From contig JACDOX010000151.1 of NCBI GenBank assembly GCA_014549065.1, forward strand, positions 1,566,807 through 1,630,806: DNA of 64,000 bases, given 5' to 3'. This DNA comes from Cardinalis cardinalis (taxonomy: Eukaryota > Chordata > Aves > Passeriformes > Cardinalidae). The position numbers were made by a program, and so were the translations under genes. Of this stretch, positions 47,555 to 60,937 are shown one piece after another. How positions within the stretch are numbered: position 1 is the first letter of the stretch; each line of letters begins with the position of its first letter. Under the pieces are notes generated by a model. That model had not been told where the DNA came from. It ran no database searches and saw only the letters and a program-made list of their open reading frames with translations.

Positions 47555-49884
47555 AATTAGGAAAGAAGCAAAAGAATGAGATGGAAGAAAATACAAATTC
47601 CTCAGCTGCTCTGGCTCCATGGATAACTTCTGAGAAAAGGCAGTGAGGATTAGCAAGAATGACAATTTCAATGATTGGGTTAATGTCTTCCAGCAGATAC
47701 AAGATCTGTTGGCTACTGAGTTCAACAGAGCCTTGACTTGCACAGCCACACAGTGCAACCTCATTTCAGCATGGTGAGAAAATGATTGATTGATTGCCAA
47801 GGCTCCAGTACTGAACTTTTTTTCCCCCTGCAGTATTCACAGCAAGGTAAGCCACGTAAATAAATGGCCCCGAGGTACACTAACTCCACTGAAAGGAAAA
47901 CACATGATCCTGTCATAAAGCATTCATCCAACAATTCTTCAAAACCGTAAGTGAGGCTGTAATTTGCTATCGCTGTAATCCAGACATTCATTTACTTTTC
48001 CAAAATTATTCTTTCCACAGAGATCACTCTGCCTCCAAAGCAAAACTCAAAATATCACCAACCTGTTAGGTTTAAGTCTTCGTTTTGAGGATTTTTTTTG
48101 TTTGATTTTACAATGAGAGAGATTAAATACCTCAGAGCTCAGTTACCCCAGCAAACTGTCTGCATCCAAAACACTCCCAGCAGGGCTAAGCTTCTCCTAA
48201 GGAGTAAAAAAAAGGCAAAGTGAAGAGTGATATTTCCATGAACCACACTTTTCAGGAGAAAAATTTACTGAATACACAATTTTGACTGATTTTTTTAACC
48301 ACAGCTACTAAGAATGTATTTTAATAACTGAATACTGAACTTTTATGAAAAAATTTAAACCCTGAACAATACTTCCTCTACCACAGATACAGTCAGCAAT
48401 GCTTCCCTGTGGCAGACTAATTCAGAAATGGAAATTCATTTAGCTCCTAATTGATTGATCATTATGCCACAGCTCTTCAACAAAATGGAATTAAGAGGAC
48501 CCATGTAATACTGTTATATAGTTTCCTTGTGGGGAGCAGAGTGAGACATCTCACAATTCATACTGGCTTTTATGACAATGTCACCTGTTATTTGCAATTT
48601 GATTCCTTTTAAAATTTTTTTTGGCTTAGGATTTATTTCATTGTATCACTGCAGTTCCAATGGCCCTGCAGTCAAAGCAAAGGGCCAGGAGACCCTTGGG
48701 GACAGCTGGCCCCCCTGGCACGCACTCCCTGCATGGGACAGAGAGACAGAGCCAAGTCACCACAACTTCCCTGCAAAATTTTCCACAAGACTGTCGATAA
48801 AGCAACCCCTCCAAGGAAATTTTTTACATATTATTCAGGATTATATTTTCTACTTCTCTAATAGTCAGAAGTCCTGCTGAAATAAAGCTTCTTGGTTTTG
48901 TTCTCCTCCAGCCTTCAACACAAATTCATGGCATACATCCTTCCTTACTGCCTTTCTAAAAATGAGGTAATTCTCCTGTCCCTCCTCTTTCAGCTTCCCA
49001 GCCACTAGCAGCTACTGAAACCAAAGCCCATACTCTTGTGAAAGTTGAACACTATAGAGCAGTTTAGAATTAACATGCTAATGAATTCTCTGAAATAATT
49101 GAATCTAAGATTACAATCGATGGCACTAATTGTCTCAGGGATAGGCTATTACCAAAAAAAGGATAATTAGAATCACTTCTGCAAACAAAATCCTTTGTTA
49201 TTAATTAAGGTTAAAATTAACTGTCAATCATGTTTACCAGAAGAAAATTCAAGATTTACCTGATAATGATGTAATACGCATTCTCTCACTGCTTTAACAA
49301 GACCCTGAGCAGACATCTCTGGGCTGAAGTACCCAAGCCTGCCACTTTTGAGAAAATACACAGCAAAAGCCTAACCTTTAGCTGAGATCAAGAACATGAG
49401 TCATCCTAATTTTGATTGCTCAGTCAGTAAAAATTGTATGGTTATGAATTTACAAACTCTGTCCTAACCTTACATTTTAAAAGATGTCAACTTGCAGGAA
49501 ATAGGATACCTGATACCCATGTGTTTGCTGGCCCAAGTCACAACATGGCTGACACCAATAAAAAATAATCTGCAGGTGAGAGGAGAAGAATTTGAGCAAG
49601 TCAAAACCATCTTCCATCTGAATGTTCTAAATCCCTGTCTGTCATAAGCAGTCTCACATCTGTCACAGGAGCTTTCTGAGAGCCACAGCACGAGGCAGCC
49701 AGGGGCTTGCTCAGAATCTGCCCCCAACAGAGCACCAGGTCTTGCAGGGAACCCTGGGGGTAAATAACCTTTCTGGATCAGACCCTGGCATTGCACTCTG
49801 GATAACTGCATCAGTAGGAAGGCATTAATAGCAGTCCTTACTTCATAACCTGCCTGGAAAATCTGGCACCCTACAGCTTGGACA

Positions 49885-49919
49885 GGTTGAAGTAGCTCTT
49901 CACTGGGTTGAAGTAGCTC
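49885..49919. repeat. Short direct repeat, 21-bp period
   Basis: The 14-mer ggttgaagtagctc occurs at 49885-49898 and 49906-49919. It is a small local duplication. Confidence 0.75.
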
Positions 49920-50733
49920 CATGGCAGGGCCCAGAGAGCGAATGGTGCCACATTCAGCTGTCACCTCCTGCAGATCAGTTTCCCCCCAGTGTCTCCTAAT
50001 GCCCACCTTGCTTCTTTGCCCATGTTCAGCAAGCACAAGGGCTCCATGANGGGCTTGTAATGGTGAAGCACCTCATTCAAGGTATCCCACTGGATTACAG
50101 TCCCAGCCTCACACCCCACTCAGCAAACACATGAGCTCAATGTGCTATCAATCTCTAAACCTCACAGAAGAAACTTGCATTTTAGACTGCAGCTTCAAGT
50201 CCCAGCAAGGTGTGAATTATCATCCCACAGTGACCATCTAAATCTCATAATAGCAATATGTGATGATGATAATACCTACATTGTAGGTCCTCTTTCCAAC
50301 AATAAAAAGGACATAATGATCAAATTAGTAGGTATAAGCCTGATGACTCTGCTAAGATTTTCAATTTGTGAAACAAAATTGGAATGGGTGTGCCCATACT
50401 TCCTGACTGCTCGAAGCACAGGATTTATTGCTCTGCCTTATGTTTTTAACTCCTGTTATGGTTGGAGGACACATCTCTTACTTGGAATACGCATTAATGT
50501 ATCTTCTCTGCCTTTGAGCTTTCTGGAAAACAAGATGCAGCTGCAGGAACTATTTCTTACTCAGTTTCACCTAATGATAGACAGTGTTCCATAGATTATT
50601 CCAATGCTAGAAAAAGAAGAAGAATGAAGAATTTTAGTGGATGCAAGGATACAAAACAAAGACGGCTATTAGCGGAAAGAGCTAGTGATTCCCTTGGGCA
50701 AATTCAACGGCATAATTGAATCATCTCTGTGAC

Positions 50734-50747
50734 AAAAAAAAAAAAAA
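50734..50747. repeat. Poly-A run of 14
   Basis: Homopolymer in unique sequence. No retroposon body is seen before it. Confidence 0.8.
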
Positions 50748-53700
50748 GCCTAACAAAAATTCCCTGCAAAACCAGTCTCAGAAGAAAGTGTCATGCTTTG
50801 ATATAATTGTTGAAATGCAAAGACCATCCACAGGCTCTGCTGAGTTCAGCAAGAGATAGATATTAGCTCATAAAAATGAGGATCAGATCCAAGGATCAGC
50901 CAAGTGGCCAGTAGGAAGCAACAGATAGAGCCAATGTTTATTCCTCGAAATTTTAAAAATGGGGTTCTTCAGCCTACCAGAATACTGCTGAATCCTTATC
51001 CCCAAGGCACATCACACCATGGTTCTGTTCTCCTCTTTTCATGAGCAGGATCAAAGGGATGGAAAAATTAATTAGCTTCGCTAACCTTTCTAGCATAAAA
51101 AACCAAGCATAAAAAAGAGACTGGGAAAAATTGCCTCTTTACATACATACTTGGAAAACTAAAGAATGCTGGTGGAATTGCTGTTTCAGATGTTCAGATG
51201 TGACATTTACACACACCTTTCTGCCATTTGAAGAGCAGTGGCCCATATCTAGAACATTACATCCACCAGCAGAACACAGTCCCTGATGGAAGGAAAAAAA
51301 ACTCTAGAAAACACTCTTACTCCTGTGTGACCAACACTCATGGGCTGCCTTCTCCCAGTCCCTGTGCTCAGGAACACTTTAATTAAAGCCAAGCCACGTG
51401 CTCCAACAGCTGTGTTTACTAGAGCAACTGTGGCTTGCCCTCTAAAACTAGTTCTTAGATATTGTCAGCTGTGTTTATACAGATATGGGAAACTTCATGT
51501 GGCAAACCATTTGCCAAATACCCTGTGAATTAACTATTTTCCCTGTGCTGAGATAATACTGGCATTACCTGGTTTTAAAAACTTCAACACATCTGTATTA
51601 CAGTGCTGCAGATAAATCCTCAGCTAAAAGTTCAGCCTTGAAAGCAGTTCTTTGGCAAGCACATTTATGCTGAACACAAAGGACACCCTGCCTAGTATTT
51701 CTTTGCTTTTCAGGATCACAAATCAAAGCCACTCTCTTGTTCAGCCACTGCTATTTTGGGAACAGCCCTCTTCCTCCTCTGAGNAGGGAGGTTCACAAGG
51801 AGGAAGAGGCAGGAGGTCACATCATCCTCCGTGGTACAAGCAGGGTGTCTGGGAACATCACACCTCTGTAACCAAATTAATGTCTTTTCATTACCTGCAA
51901 TGCTTAACACGGTAAGTGTGTCACAGGCAGAGGCATACAGGAGATACAGAAAGTCTTGCCCATTATTCACTCTGGATCCTCTTAAGAAATGGAAAATTGA
52001 CACCCTAAACCCAAATGGTGCTGTGCTAGAATTGTGGCCAAAGCAGCACTCATAGCACAGGGGCATCTCAACAATTACTAAGCACTGAGGCACAGCACCA
52101 ACGCTTTTCCTGCTTCCTCAGTCAGTTGCCCTCAGTCAGTCAATAGGGAAAAGGCAAGAATAACAGGCTGGACAAACACACTAGGTAAGAAACATGCCTG
52201 TGTATCATCCTACAGGAAGGAATCTATGATCATCATGGATTATAGACAAAATGTGTATCGACTCATGATGTTGCTGCAAAATATCAACTGGAGAGAATGC
52301 AGAGGGGAATGATCTGATGTCTCAAAATTGCTTAGGAAAAACAGGTGAGAGAACAATTTAGTCTAAGAAAGGTCAGACTAAGGAGATCCGGTACAGATGT
52401 AACAGAGTGGAAAAGCAGCGAACATTAACATTATAGGGCTCTTTTCAGAGACATTTAGATGTGCTAAATATCAAACTCTGCCAGGATTATGCTCCAAGTC
52501 ACTCACCCTGCTACTGAAAACAAATGCATATCTTAAATTACAGCTAAACACTCATACAAGAAAATGGCTTCTAGAAAGTCAGAAGCATCATCTCAATAGA
52601 AGCAAGCTTCTGCTCTATGAACAGACTTAAATTCAGAGCAACTCACATCAGACCTCGGGATCTTAACTCCAGTTCAAGCCATGGCTATGCAAATGATTCC
52701 AAAAGGACTGCCGCATTTTATTCAAATGAAAAGAACAGAACAATCCTGCTCACCTGCAGCAAGAGGCATTATACATTATAAAGTCCACATCAAGTACCTC
52801 TCAACAACTTACTAGAACATGATGGTTAAAAATTTGAGCAAGCAGCTGTCAAGGAATTTATCATTCTGATAACGTTTGAGGTAGAGAAGTCAAGCGTTAA
52901 TAGACCTGCTACAGTGTAAAAGAGCAGGAAGTCTCAGACCTTTCAGTTCAAAGGGAATAGTAACTCAAAGTCCTTTTGATCTGGTGATGACCAGCAAATC
53001 TGCACTTACCCGCTCATTCTGCTGACTCCCAAGACAGTCAAGCAGAAAAACCTCATGACAAGCAGCTTGGCAAAACAGATGCTTACAGGATACACAACAG
53101 AAAAGCGACAGAGGTGTAGTAAGTTTATAGTGATCCTTTCCCAGTATGTCTCTTAATAATTGCAACAATTTATCTTTTTCTTGATGTTTCAATTAGACCA
53201 GATCCCAGAACTAGCGAAATAAAGGAAAAATATTTCTGCTGATCTCAGGCACTTTGGATTAGTTTCTTCTGAAGCGATTTGTGTTTCATCCGACAATGCA
53301 GGTTAAACTTGCGTTAATCAAAGCACTGGTGACACTATCAGAAAGACAATATGACTTTTCCATGCCATTCCACTCCATGAAGAAGTTGACCTTTTCTCAG
53401 TCAAAATATAAATGCCAAAGTTGCAGTAATCTATCTTTCAATCACTGTCACCTCGATAGTGAAAAACGCTGTAAGCACTACACTTAAAACATTACCAAGA
53501 CCAGATGCATTTCAAAGGCAATCTTCCCTTTCAGGGTGGATTCTCCATTTCTGAAATGCAATTAATCTTATGCAACTTTTCCTCACAAATGTGACAATAC
53601 TGGGGATTAAGACTCACTTTAAAAGAGGGAAGGACTATGAAAACGTTGGGGAAGGGCAGGAGCGCCAGGCACTTGCCTGACTACAAGGAGGAGCTCTTGG

Positions 53701-54396
53701 CCACGGGCTGTTGGGGCAATTAATGCCCCGAAGTCCGGCAGAGATCAGAACTCCAAGTCCCACTACACTGGCAAAGTTTCTGCCAGTGCTGTAAGAGAGT
53801 GCTGCCAGCCAGGGGCAGAAGGCACAGGCACCAGCAGCAGGGAAGAGGGGTCCCTACTTCCTGGGGAACAAGTGTCTTTCTTACCCTCTTCCCAAGGTTC
53901 ACATTTTTGCCAGAAAACATGCTTCCAAATGAGTTCCCTAGGAAGCAGAAAATAACGTTCAAAACCCAATTTTTTAAAACTCAGCCTGAAGCAACGACAG
54001 AAAAGTTCTGGTTGAGAAGAAATGCTGTAAGGAATAAATGATCCAAAGTCCCTGCTGCTCTTTAAAGACATTTTTCCTTTTGCTTTCCTTCTCCTTTGAA
54101 CTGAATGAGGCTACAAGTCCAGCTTGTCAAAAGAGTAGTAAATATTGCTCTTGAAAGCTCACCAGAGCTGAAATTTTACACAGGCTCAATTCTATTTCAG
54201 TTCCATTTGATATTCCAGGTCAGGATTCTTCTCTGCACAGGTGAATGTCAAGTTTTTAATTCATTCCTCTGTGTCACTGTATGTCTATCTCATTATCCAT
54301 ATACCCATGAAGTTACAAGATATTCACAATCATGATATATGAGCCCCTCCCCTTCAGGGAAAGGATTTCTACTTTTAACATTGAGTTTTGCCTCAG

Positions 54397-54410
54397 AAAA
54401 AAAAAAAAAA
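54397..54410. repeat. Poly-A run of 14
   Basis: Homopolymer followed by gaaaataag. No element is recognised. Confidence 0.8.
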
Positions 54411-57400
54411 GAAAATAAGTATTTATACCAAAGTGTAAGAAGATCCCTAAACTTCAGTTATTGCTTCCATTTCACAAAGAAGGCATATACTTGCAGTGCT
54501 AAGTGACAGCATAAAACCCTTAGATAGATGCATAATAATTTATTAATTACCTCTAATATAGATAGAAGCCTTTGGACATAGATATGATCCAAGGAAACTG
54601 TCAAGATTCACTACCACAGATTAAGAAACATCTGGTTTTTTGCTTCCTCTTATCACTCATTCCATCTTTTTCATTTCCTATTCTTTCATTTCATGGTAGC
54701 ACTGTTGAATACTAACAAGACATATGTATTTAACTGTGCTCACTCATTTCCATGCTAATTAATTCAGGCTCCAATTTATGCATTTTGTACAGGTTTGATA
54801 AATCCTTCTTAAATTGGTAATTTGAGCCCAAATCTTCTCANAGGGCAGAGAGAATCATTCAGCTTCTGGCCACCTCTGCCTATGATGTCAGTGCAGGGAT
54901 TATTTTAATTAAAATGTAGGTGAGAAAATCAATCAAAAGATAACAAACAGGCCAGATCACCCATTACCTGTAGCCAGTATACATATATGGGATTCTAATC
55001 CAATTNATGAAGCTTTAAAACCAGTAAACCAATTAATTTTAAAATGCATTTCAGTCAAGATGAAAAACTACTTTGTCTTGTGCTTTGTTTTTTAATGACA
55101 CAAATACAATGATTACTCCTAAGTGATATCCATCAGAAGACTCCTGGCAGTTTATATACCTCAAATACTTTGAGAGTGATGTTAGCAGACTGTTTTTCTG
55201 CTGTTATTTGCTTTCATTACAACACATTAAACGACGAGACAGAGGAATCTACTACGGTCCCACTGTGTTGTCCTTGGTGCCTTGCCACTCACAGATACCA
55301 GAGGCTCTGAAAGCCTCCAAGTGAACAATAAATATTCAGGAAAAGATATTGAAATTATTAGACCACTATGCAAGTACATAAAACATAATTACCTTACATC
55401 AGGTATTTCACTGAGCTCAAAACTCTAATTATTGTTTTGGGTTACGTTGCCATTTTTAAAAAAAGGAAAAAACCAGAGTGATGCAGCTAAGAAAGCTCTT
55501 CACTATGGAGAATTAAGTGAAAGATTTGAAAAACAGGATAGTGTGTAATTAGACATAAGATACATCCAAGCAGATATTTACAGTCTTCAGGACAGAAAGA
55601 CAAACAGGAAGCAAAAACTACCCAAATACAGCAAAAGTCACCATCAGTTTGGTGTACCGGAGGGTAATTTCATTCTGCATCACCAAAAATAGTTATTCAA
55701 TTGTGATGTATTCCATTCTTCTGAGCACCTTTTTCTCAGTTTTTTAGTTTGCTTTTTTGTCAGGGAGAACAAAAATAGAAGAAGGAAGGAAAATGGGGAC
55801 AAAAAAAATTTCTGTCTCACCCAGCATAAAATGTATTTCATAGTAAAAGCACTCAGGAATCAGAGGAGAAGAAAAAATTTCCTATTTTTATGCCAAAGCT
55901 AAATCATAAAATAATTTCTTTAAGAACTGCCTATATTTATAACCTCACTTTCAATAAAAATGCTGCATTCATAAAAAGAAATATAGGGTGGTAGGGCTGG
56001 ATTTATCACTGGAATCCGCACACTGCCATAAAGCATGTCCTCTATTAGTGACAACAGCTGTTGGTTTAATAACCCTAGAAAAGACCATTAAATTCCTTCA
56101 AATTTCCCATAAGCAGATGGAAGAAATGCAGAAGTGTTAAAGCATATGGGAGAACATATTGGAATTCAGCAGCCTCCTGGAGTGGCCAGGAATCCCAACA
56201 CTGCAGCCTCCAGGCTGACACGGGTCCCCCCAGAGCGCTGGAGGCAGCTTTGCTGCAGAAATAATGGAAATACAGGGAGATGATGGAACAGGCTGGATGT
56301 CCAGGGGCAGAGGTTGCTCTGACAGTTCACCCTCATGGCTTCTGCAGGTACAGATTTCCTTCCCACTCTGTTTCCTTGGGAAGTTCTTTGCACCCAAAAC
56401 TTCAGGACATGCAAAATTTTAACACACAGATGAACCCTTTCCCCAATAGCTGGAACAAACCTCTGACTGTATCACCTCCACACTTCCTAGAACAAGAAAA
56501 AAATTCATTTTAGGAAATGGGAATTTCCCAACAGCTTGAAAGAGGAATTGCAACAGGTCACAGATGAAATGTTTCCTGTGAGGCTTTTTTGTCTTGCGCT
56601 ACACATGAGCCATCTGCAATATACTGCACCTTCCTTGTGTACATGAATAACTGTAAGTTTGCTCTTTCAAAAGACTACTTTTTCTTCAGCAAAACCCAGT
56701 TACAATATTAAGCCATAAATCTAGGTCTTGTCTCGTCTCATTGTTTATTTATGGTAAATTTTCCTAAACAAATGGTTCTTGTCTTCTCTAAATTGACAGC
56801 ACAAAATGAACAAGTTTATCAAAGTCATTCCAAACTATATGTAACGTAATCGTGGTTTTGTAAATCCAAGTCAGGCATGTAATTATTGTAAATGATATTT
56901 CCTGTATTACTCACTTGAGCAGAAAGGCATTTCAGTGAAATTTTGGCTAATAATTGACTCTTCTGAAAATCCATCATTTCAACTCAAAAAAATACATGCA
57001 AATTGATATATTTATATATACACACGTCTACTTGCCATTCACATGCCTGCCTACCCCAGTGCATATCACCAAACCTGGAAATTCAATGGCTCTCTGTTCT
57101 GTCCCAGAGAAATGTTATAGCTTGAAAGGGTTTACTCCCTACACCTTTTTTTGGCTTTTGTTTTTTTCAAAGTGCTGCCAAGCATCACAGTCCTTGCTGA
57201 GAATTTCTGGTAATAGAACCAGAAATAGTTGCTCTCTTTTTTGAGCCCAGTACAAAAGCCACCAACCCTGCTCTCTCCTTCTTGCCTCTTGCATTCCTCT
57301 CAATTCTTCAGACCCATTTTCCAACCCTAAGTATTCTGTGACTTTCTTTTTGTAGTGATGACTTCATACTGGAAAACCAATTTATCAGCCAAATCAATTG

Positions 57401-60400
57401 CTTGTGCATTCTTGCGGAGCAGGCTTTCAATACACCAGTAACAGATAGAGGTGAGTTACAGCTACTGCTGTGCCTCTAGACCCCCAAGACTCCCAGCACC
57501 TGGCCAGCTGGGAAGCCAGACACAAATCTTTAAAAAACATGAAAAGGATGCACAAGATGCTTACTTGAAGGGCCTCATTCAGAATTGGCCTTAACTTGTC
57601 ATTCCTTATTCCTCCATAGCAGATGAAAGCTAATTTGTCTTTGAATGAAAACATGTGCAGGAGATCTAATGTGTTTTAAAATATGCATAGTGACCTCAAA
57701 TTGAGCTGGACCTGCTTCAGCTTTTCTGAACACTGATGCAGAGATCAGCTGCAATGCAGGGATTGGAACTACATCAGGAGCCCCTCTGACCCCTGCTGCA
57801 GATCCATGGGGTAGGGAGATGGAGAGGAGCTGTCAAGGACCGCCTCCCCACAGAGCCAAGCTGAGCTGACATCCTCCAACAGACAGAAACACCTCTGCCC
57901 CTTTTATTCAATGACCCAAAGAGACACTTCACCTATGGGCTGACTCCTGCAGTTTTAGAGGGAAGTTGGTCCAAATAGGGCCCTTGAGCTGTGCCTGTGC
58001 TGAGACCAGGTAAGCCTGGTGCCTCTTCTGAGTCATGGCTTTTCTTGTTACTGATGCCAAATCACTAATCCCTGCTTCCTGTGAGGCCAATTGAAAGGGG
58101 ACAAGGAAAGCAAATAAACAGAAAAACATCAAACAATTTTAAAAAACCAAAAAAACCAACAAACAACAAACACAAAACCTTGCACCCAGAAACAGTACTT
58201 TCCTCAACAGAATTAGCTAATAAAAAACATAAAGGCGCTTGGAGTTTCACTGGGTTAGGCTTCAATCTTTATTACAAAGTTTATCAATTATTGAATAATA
58301 TTTATATGAATTGTTTAGCAAACCTTTTATTTAAACAGGCATTTTGTAGCAGAGAAACTGGAACAAACCATTTAAATTCTCAGCTTTATAATCTAAATAG
58401 GTAGGCTTAGCAGAGATAAAAGTCGCATTTCACAGGGAAAATCCATTTGCTGGACTCAGTTCACCTTCCAAATTTGTTTCCACTCCTCAGAAACAGCATA
58501 AGATGAAGTTAAAAAGCACCTTTGGTGCCTGGCGCTGGTGTGAGCACAATACCCTCCCCAGCACCCCGCAATCCCACCACAGCTCCCCCAGTAGTGACAG
58601 CAGAAGAGGCCAATGGCCCCTGTGCAATCATCAGCACCACGGGGAGGGACAGGGCTTCTGCCCGGCCCCGGCCAGGCTCTGCCAGAGCAGAGGCTATGGG
58701 GGTGGTCCTCATCATTCAGCAAGAATAACCTGCAAACCACAGCTCACTTCTCACTCAGAGACATGGGCAGCTCTCATAGCTGTCCCTTTCAGCTCCATGG
58801 CAAACATTCTGATGGCTGCACTCAGATCTTGCAGCCACTTCATCCTGGTGCTGCACACAAGACTCATCCACTCACACAAAGAGGATGACTCACTCCTTGA
58901 AACTGGAAAACTGAGAATAAGCCTGTAGAGCATTGTGACCAGCAATTCTGTCCTTCCAGTCAATATTTAAACTCCATCAGTAGAGTTTCATGAGGGAACT
59001 TGCCCCCAAAGCTCCCTTTGAAAGTGGTATGTGCCTTTCCCAACTCAGTGCTCTGCAGCCAGCACAGGGCTCCTTCAGTGCACAGGCTGTGCTGCACCTG
59101 GGCAATCAAACTGCTTTAATTACTTCAATGCTCTATATGCACAGTAATAGAACAGAATTGTTAAAGCTGAATTGTTAATCATGTGAGCTAGATCAATAAA
59201 TAATTATCTGTGCCATACCACTGTGCTCATAAACAGAACCTTCCAGACACAGACACATCGTAAATAAACAACAGCCAAACGGACGTGTGCGAGAAAGGAA
59301 AGCAGACATTCCTCACAAAAGCTACTTTTTTCCCTAAGTGTGTAATAGTGAGATTTGTGAAGTGCTAGAGTTGTGAACTGATAATTTTTTCCTAAAACAA
59401 TTAGAGGCTTTTGAAAATTTTATTACATAAAGAGCAGATTAATAATTATCATATCTGGTATTATTTCTGCACTATAATTTTAAAACTGACCAAACATGCA
59501 CAAAGGCACACAAACATGAGCAAAGTGATCATAACATGCCAAGGAGCAGTTGATGGGGGTCTTGACCTGTGTAGGAGTTTTATGTAACGAATTTCCTGCA
59601 ATAATGTAAAAGTTGTGAGAGAAGGGGGAACAAAAAGTAGGCATCCAGTCACTACCACCATTAAACTCCATTTTAATGCCCATGACATCTTGGAGAAATG
59701 CCTATTTAATTATCTCCTCGTTAGGAGCCCTCCCACCCCCCTCATGTCTCAAGATCTCTTCTTCCTCTCAGATAACTCTGGGAACTGGATCTTTAAGGAG
59801 AAACAGCAAGCACTGCAAGATTTCAAATAAAAATTGCAAGATTTGTCAGCCCTGCAACTTGAGTGTTTTCCTGTTTTCAAAACAAAGCCCTATGTGCTCT
59901 ACCAAGGTGCTCGCCGCCAGACAGGATGTCACAACCAGGACCATATCCCAGCTCTCATGAACCACCCTTGCAACATCCCTTTTCAGTCTCTCCAGAGACA
60001 CAAGTCCTTTTTTCAAGAGGCACCTTGCCCTAGTTTCAGCATGTCTCCAGGAGTAAAATTCTTACACAAGATTAAGAAAACAAAAGTAAACAAACAAAAT
60101 CATCCCAATGGTGCTCTAATAAGGAGGACATAAGATAATGCATTTTTTGTAGTGCATGAAAATATCAATAAAGATTCAAGCTCTTGTAGAAATCAATAAT
60201 TCTCCTATTTCAAAAGCTTCTGTGCAAACAACATTTCCTTGAACTAATACAATACATTGAAGTGAAAGTTGTAATTTTACTATAATTGCATCAATAGAGC
60301 AGTCACATTCCTCCATACAAAACTCTGCAGATGAAATTTTAAAGCATGGCTCATAAATACAAGAAGAGAGAACAAAATAGCCTATTTTTTGATAATTAAA

Positions 60401-60900
60401 CAGTTAGCAGCTAAATTGCATTGTAATTGATTGGAAAATTGCTTTTTTAATGAGATTTAGTCATGAGGAAGTGTGGTTTTTTTTCTTCAATGCACATCCA
60501 ATGTGCATTGGGGTCATTTAAAGAGCAAACTGCCTTCCTGGGCTCTCCCGTAGAGACTGAACTTTGCCTAAGAAAAGTCATATCACCCAGCAAAGGAGTC
60601 CCAGCCTTCGAGGCTCAGCCCTGCAGCTCAGCTGTGCTGGGCATCCGACACCTGCAGGGCAGATGCAGGAGTGCACTCACGGTGCAGGGAGTACTCCTCA
60701 CTGTCCCAGGAAATGAGCTCGCACCCTGCCAGCTCTGCTGTCTGTTTGGCTGATGCTGGGGTGGACTGAGAGCAGTGCTCGAGCAGAGGCCCCAGCTTGG
60801 ACACTCTAAATAGACAAAACAATGCGAGAGGAAGTACTGAAGTATCTTTTAAAAGATGTATTACTTCACACCTAATGTACTACTATGATTAATACAGTGC

Positions 60901-60937
60901 GCCAAAAAGATAAAGTAGCCAAAAAGAAAAAGTAGCC
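60901..60937. repeat. 17-bp tandem repeat, just over two copies
   Basis: gccaaaaagataaagta is followed by gccaaaaagaaaaagta and gcc, with one mismatch between the copies. Confidence 0.75.

Noticed and set aside
50142..50594. 150-codon plus-strand frame in the desert
   Set aside because: The first codon is GTG, not ATG. There is no splice context or recognised family, and frames of this size are expected by chance in a window of this length.
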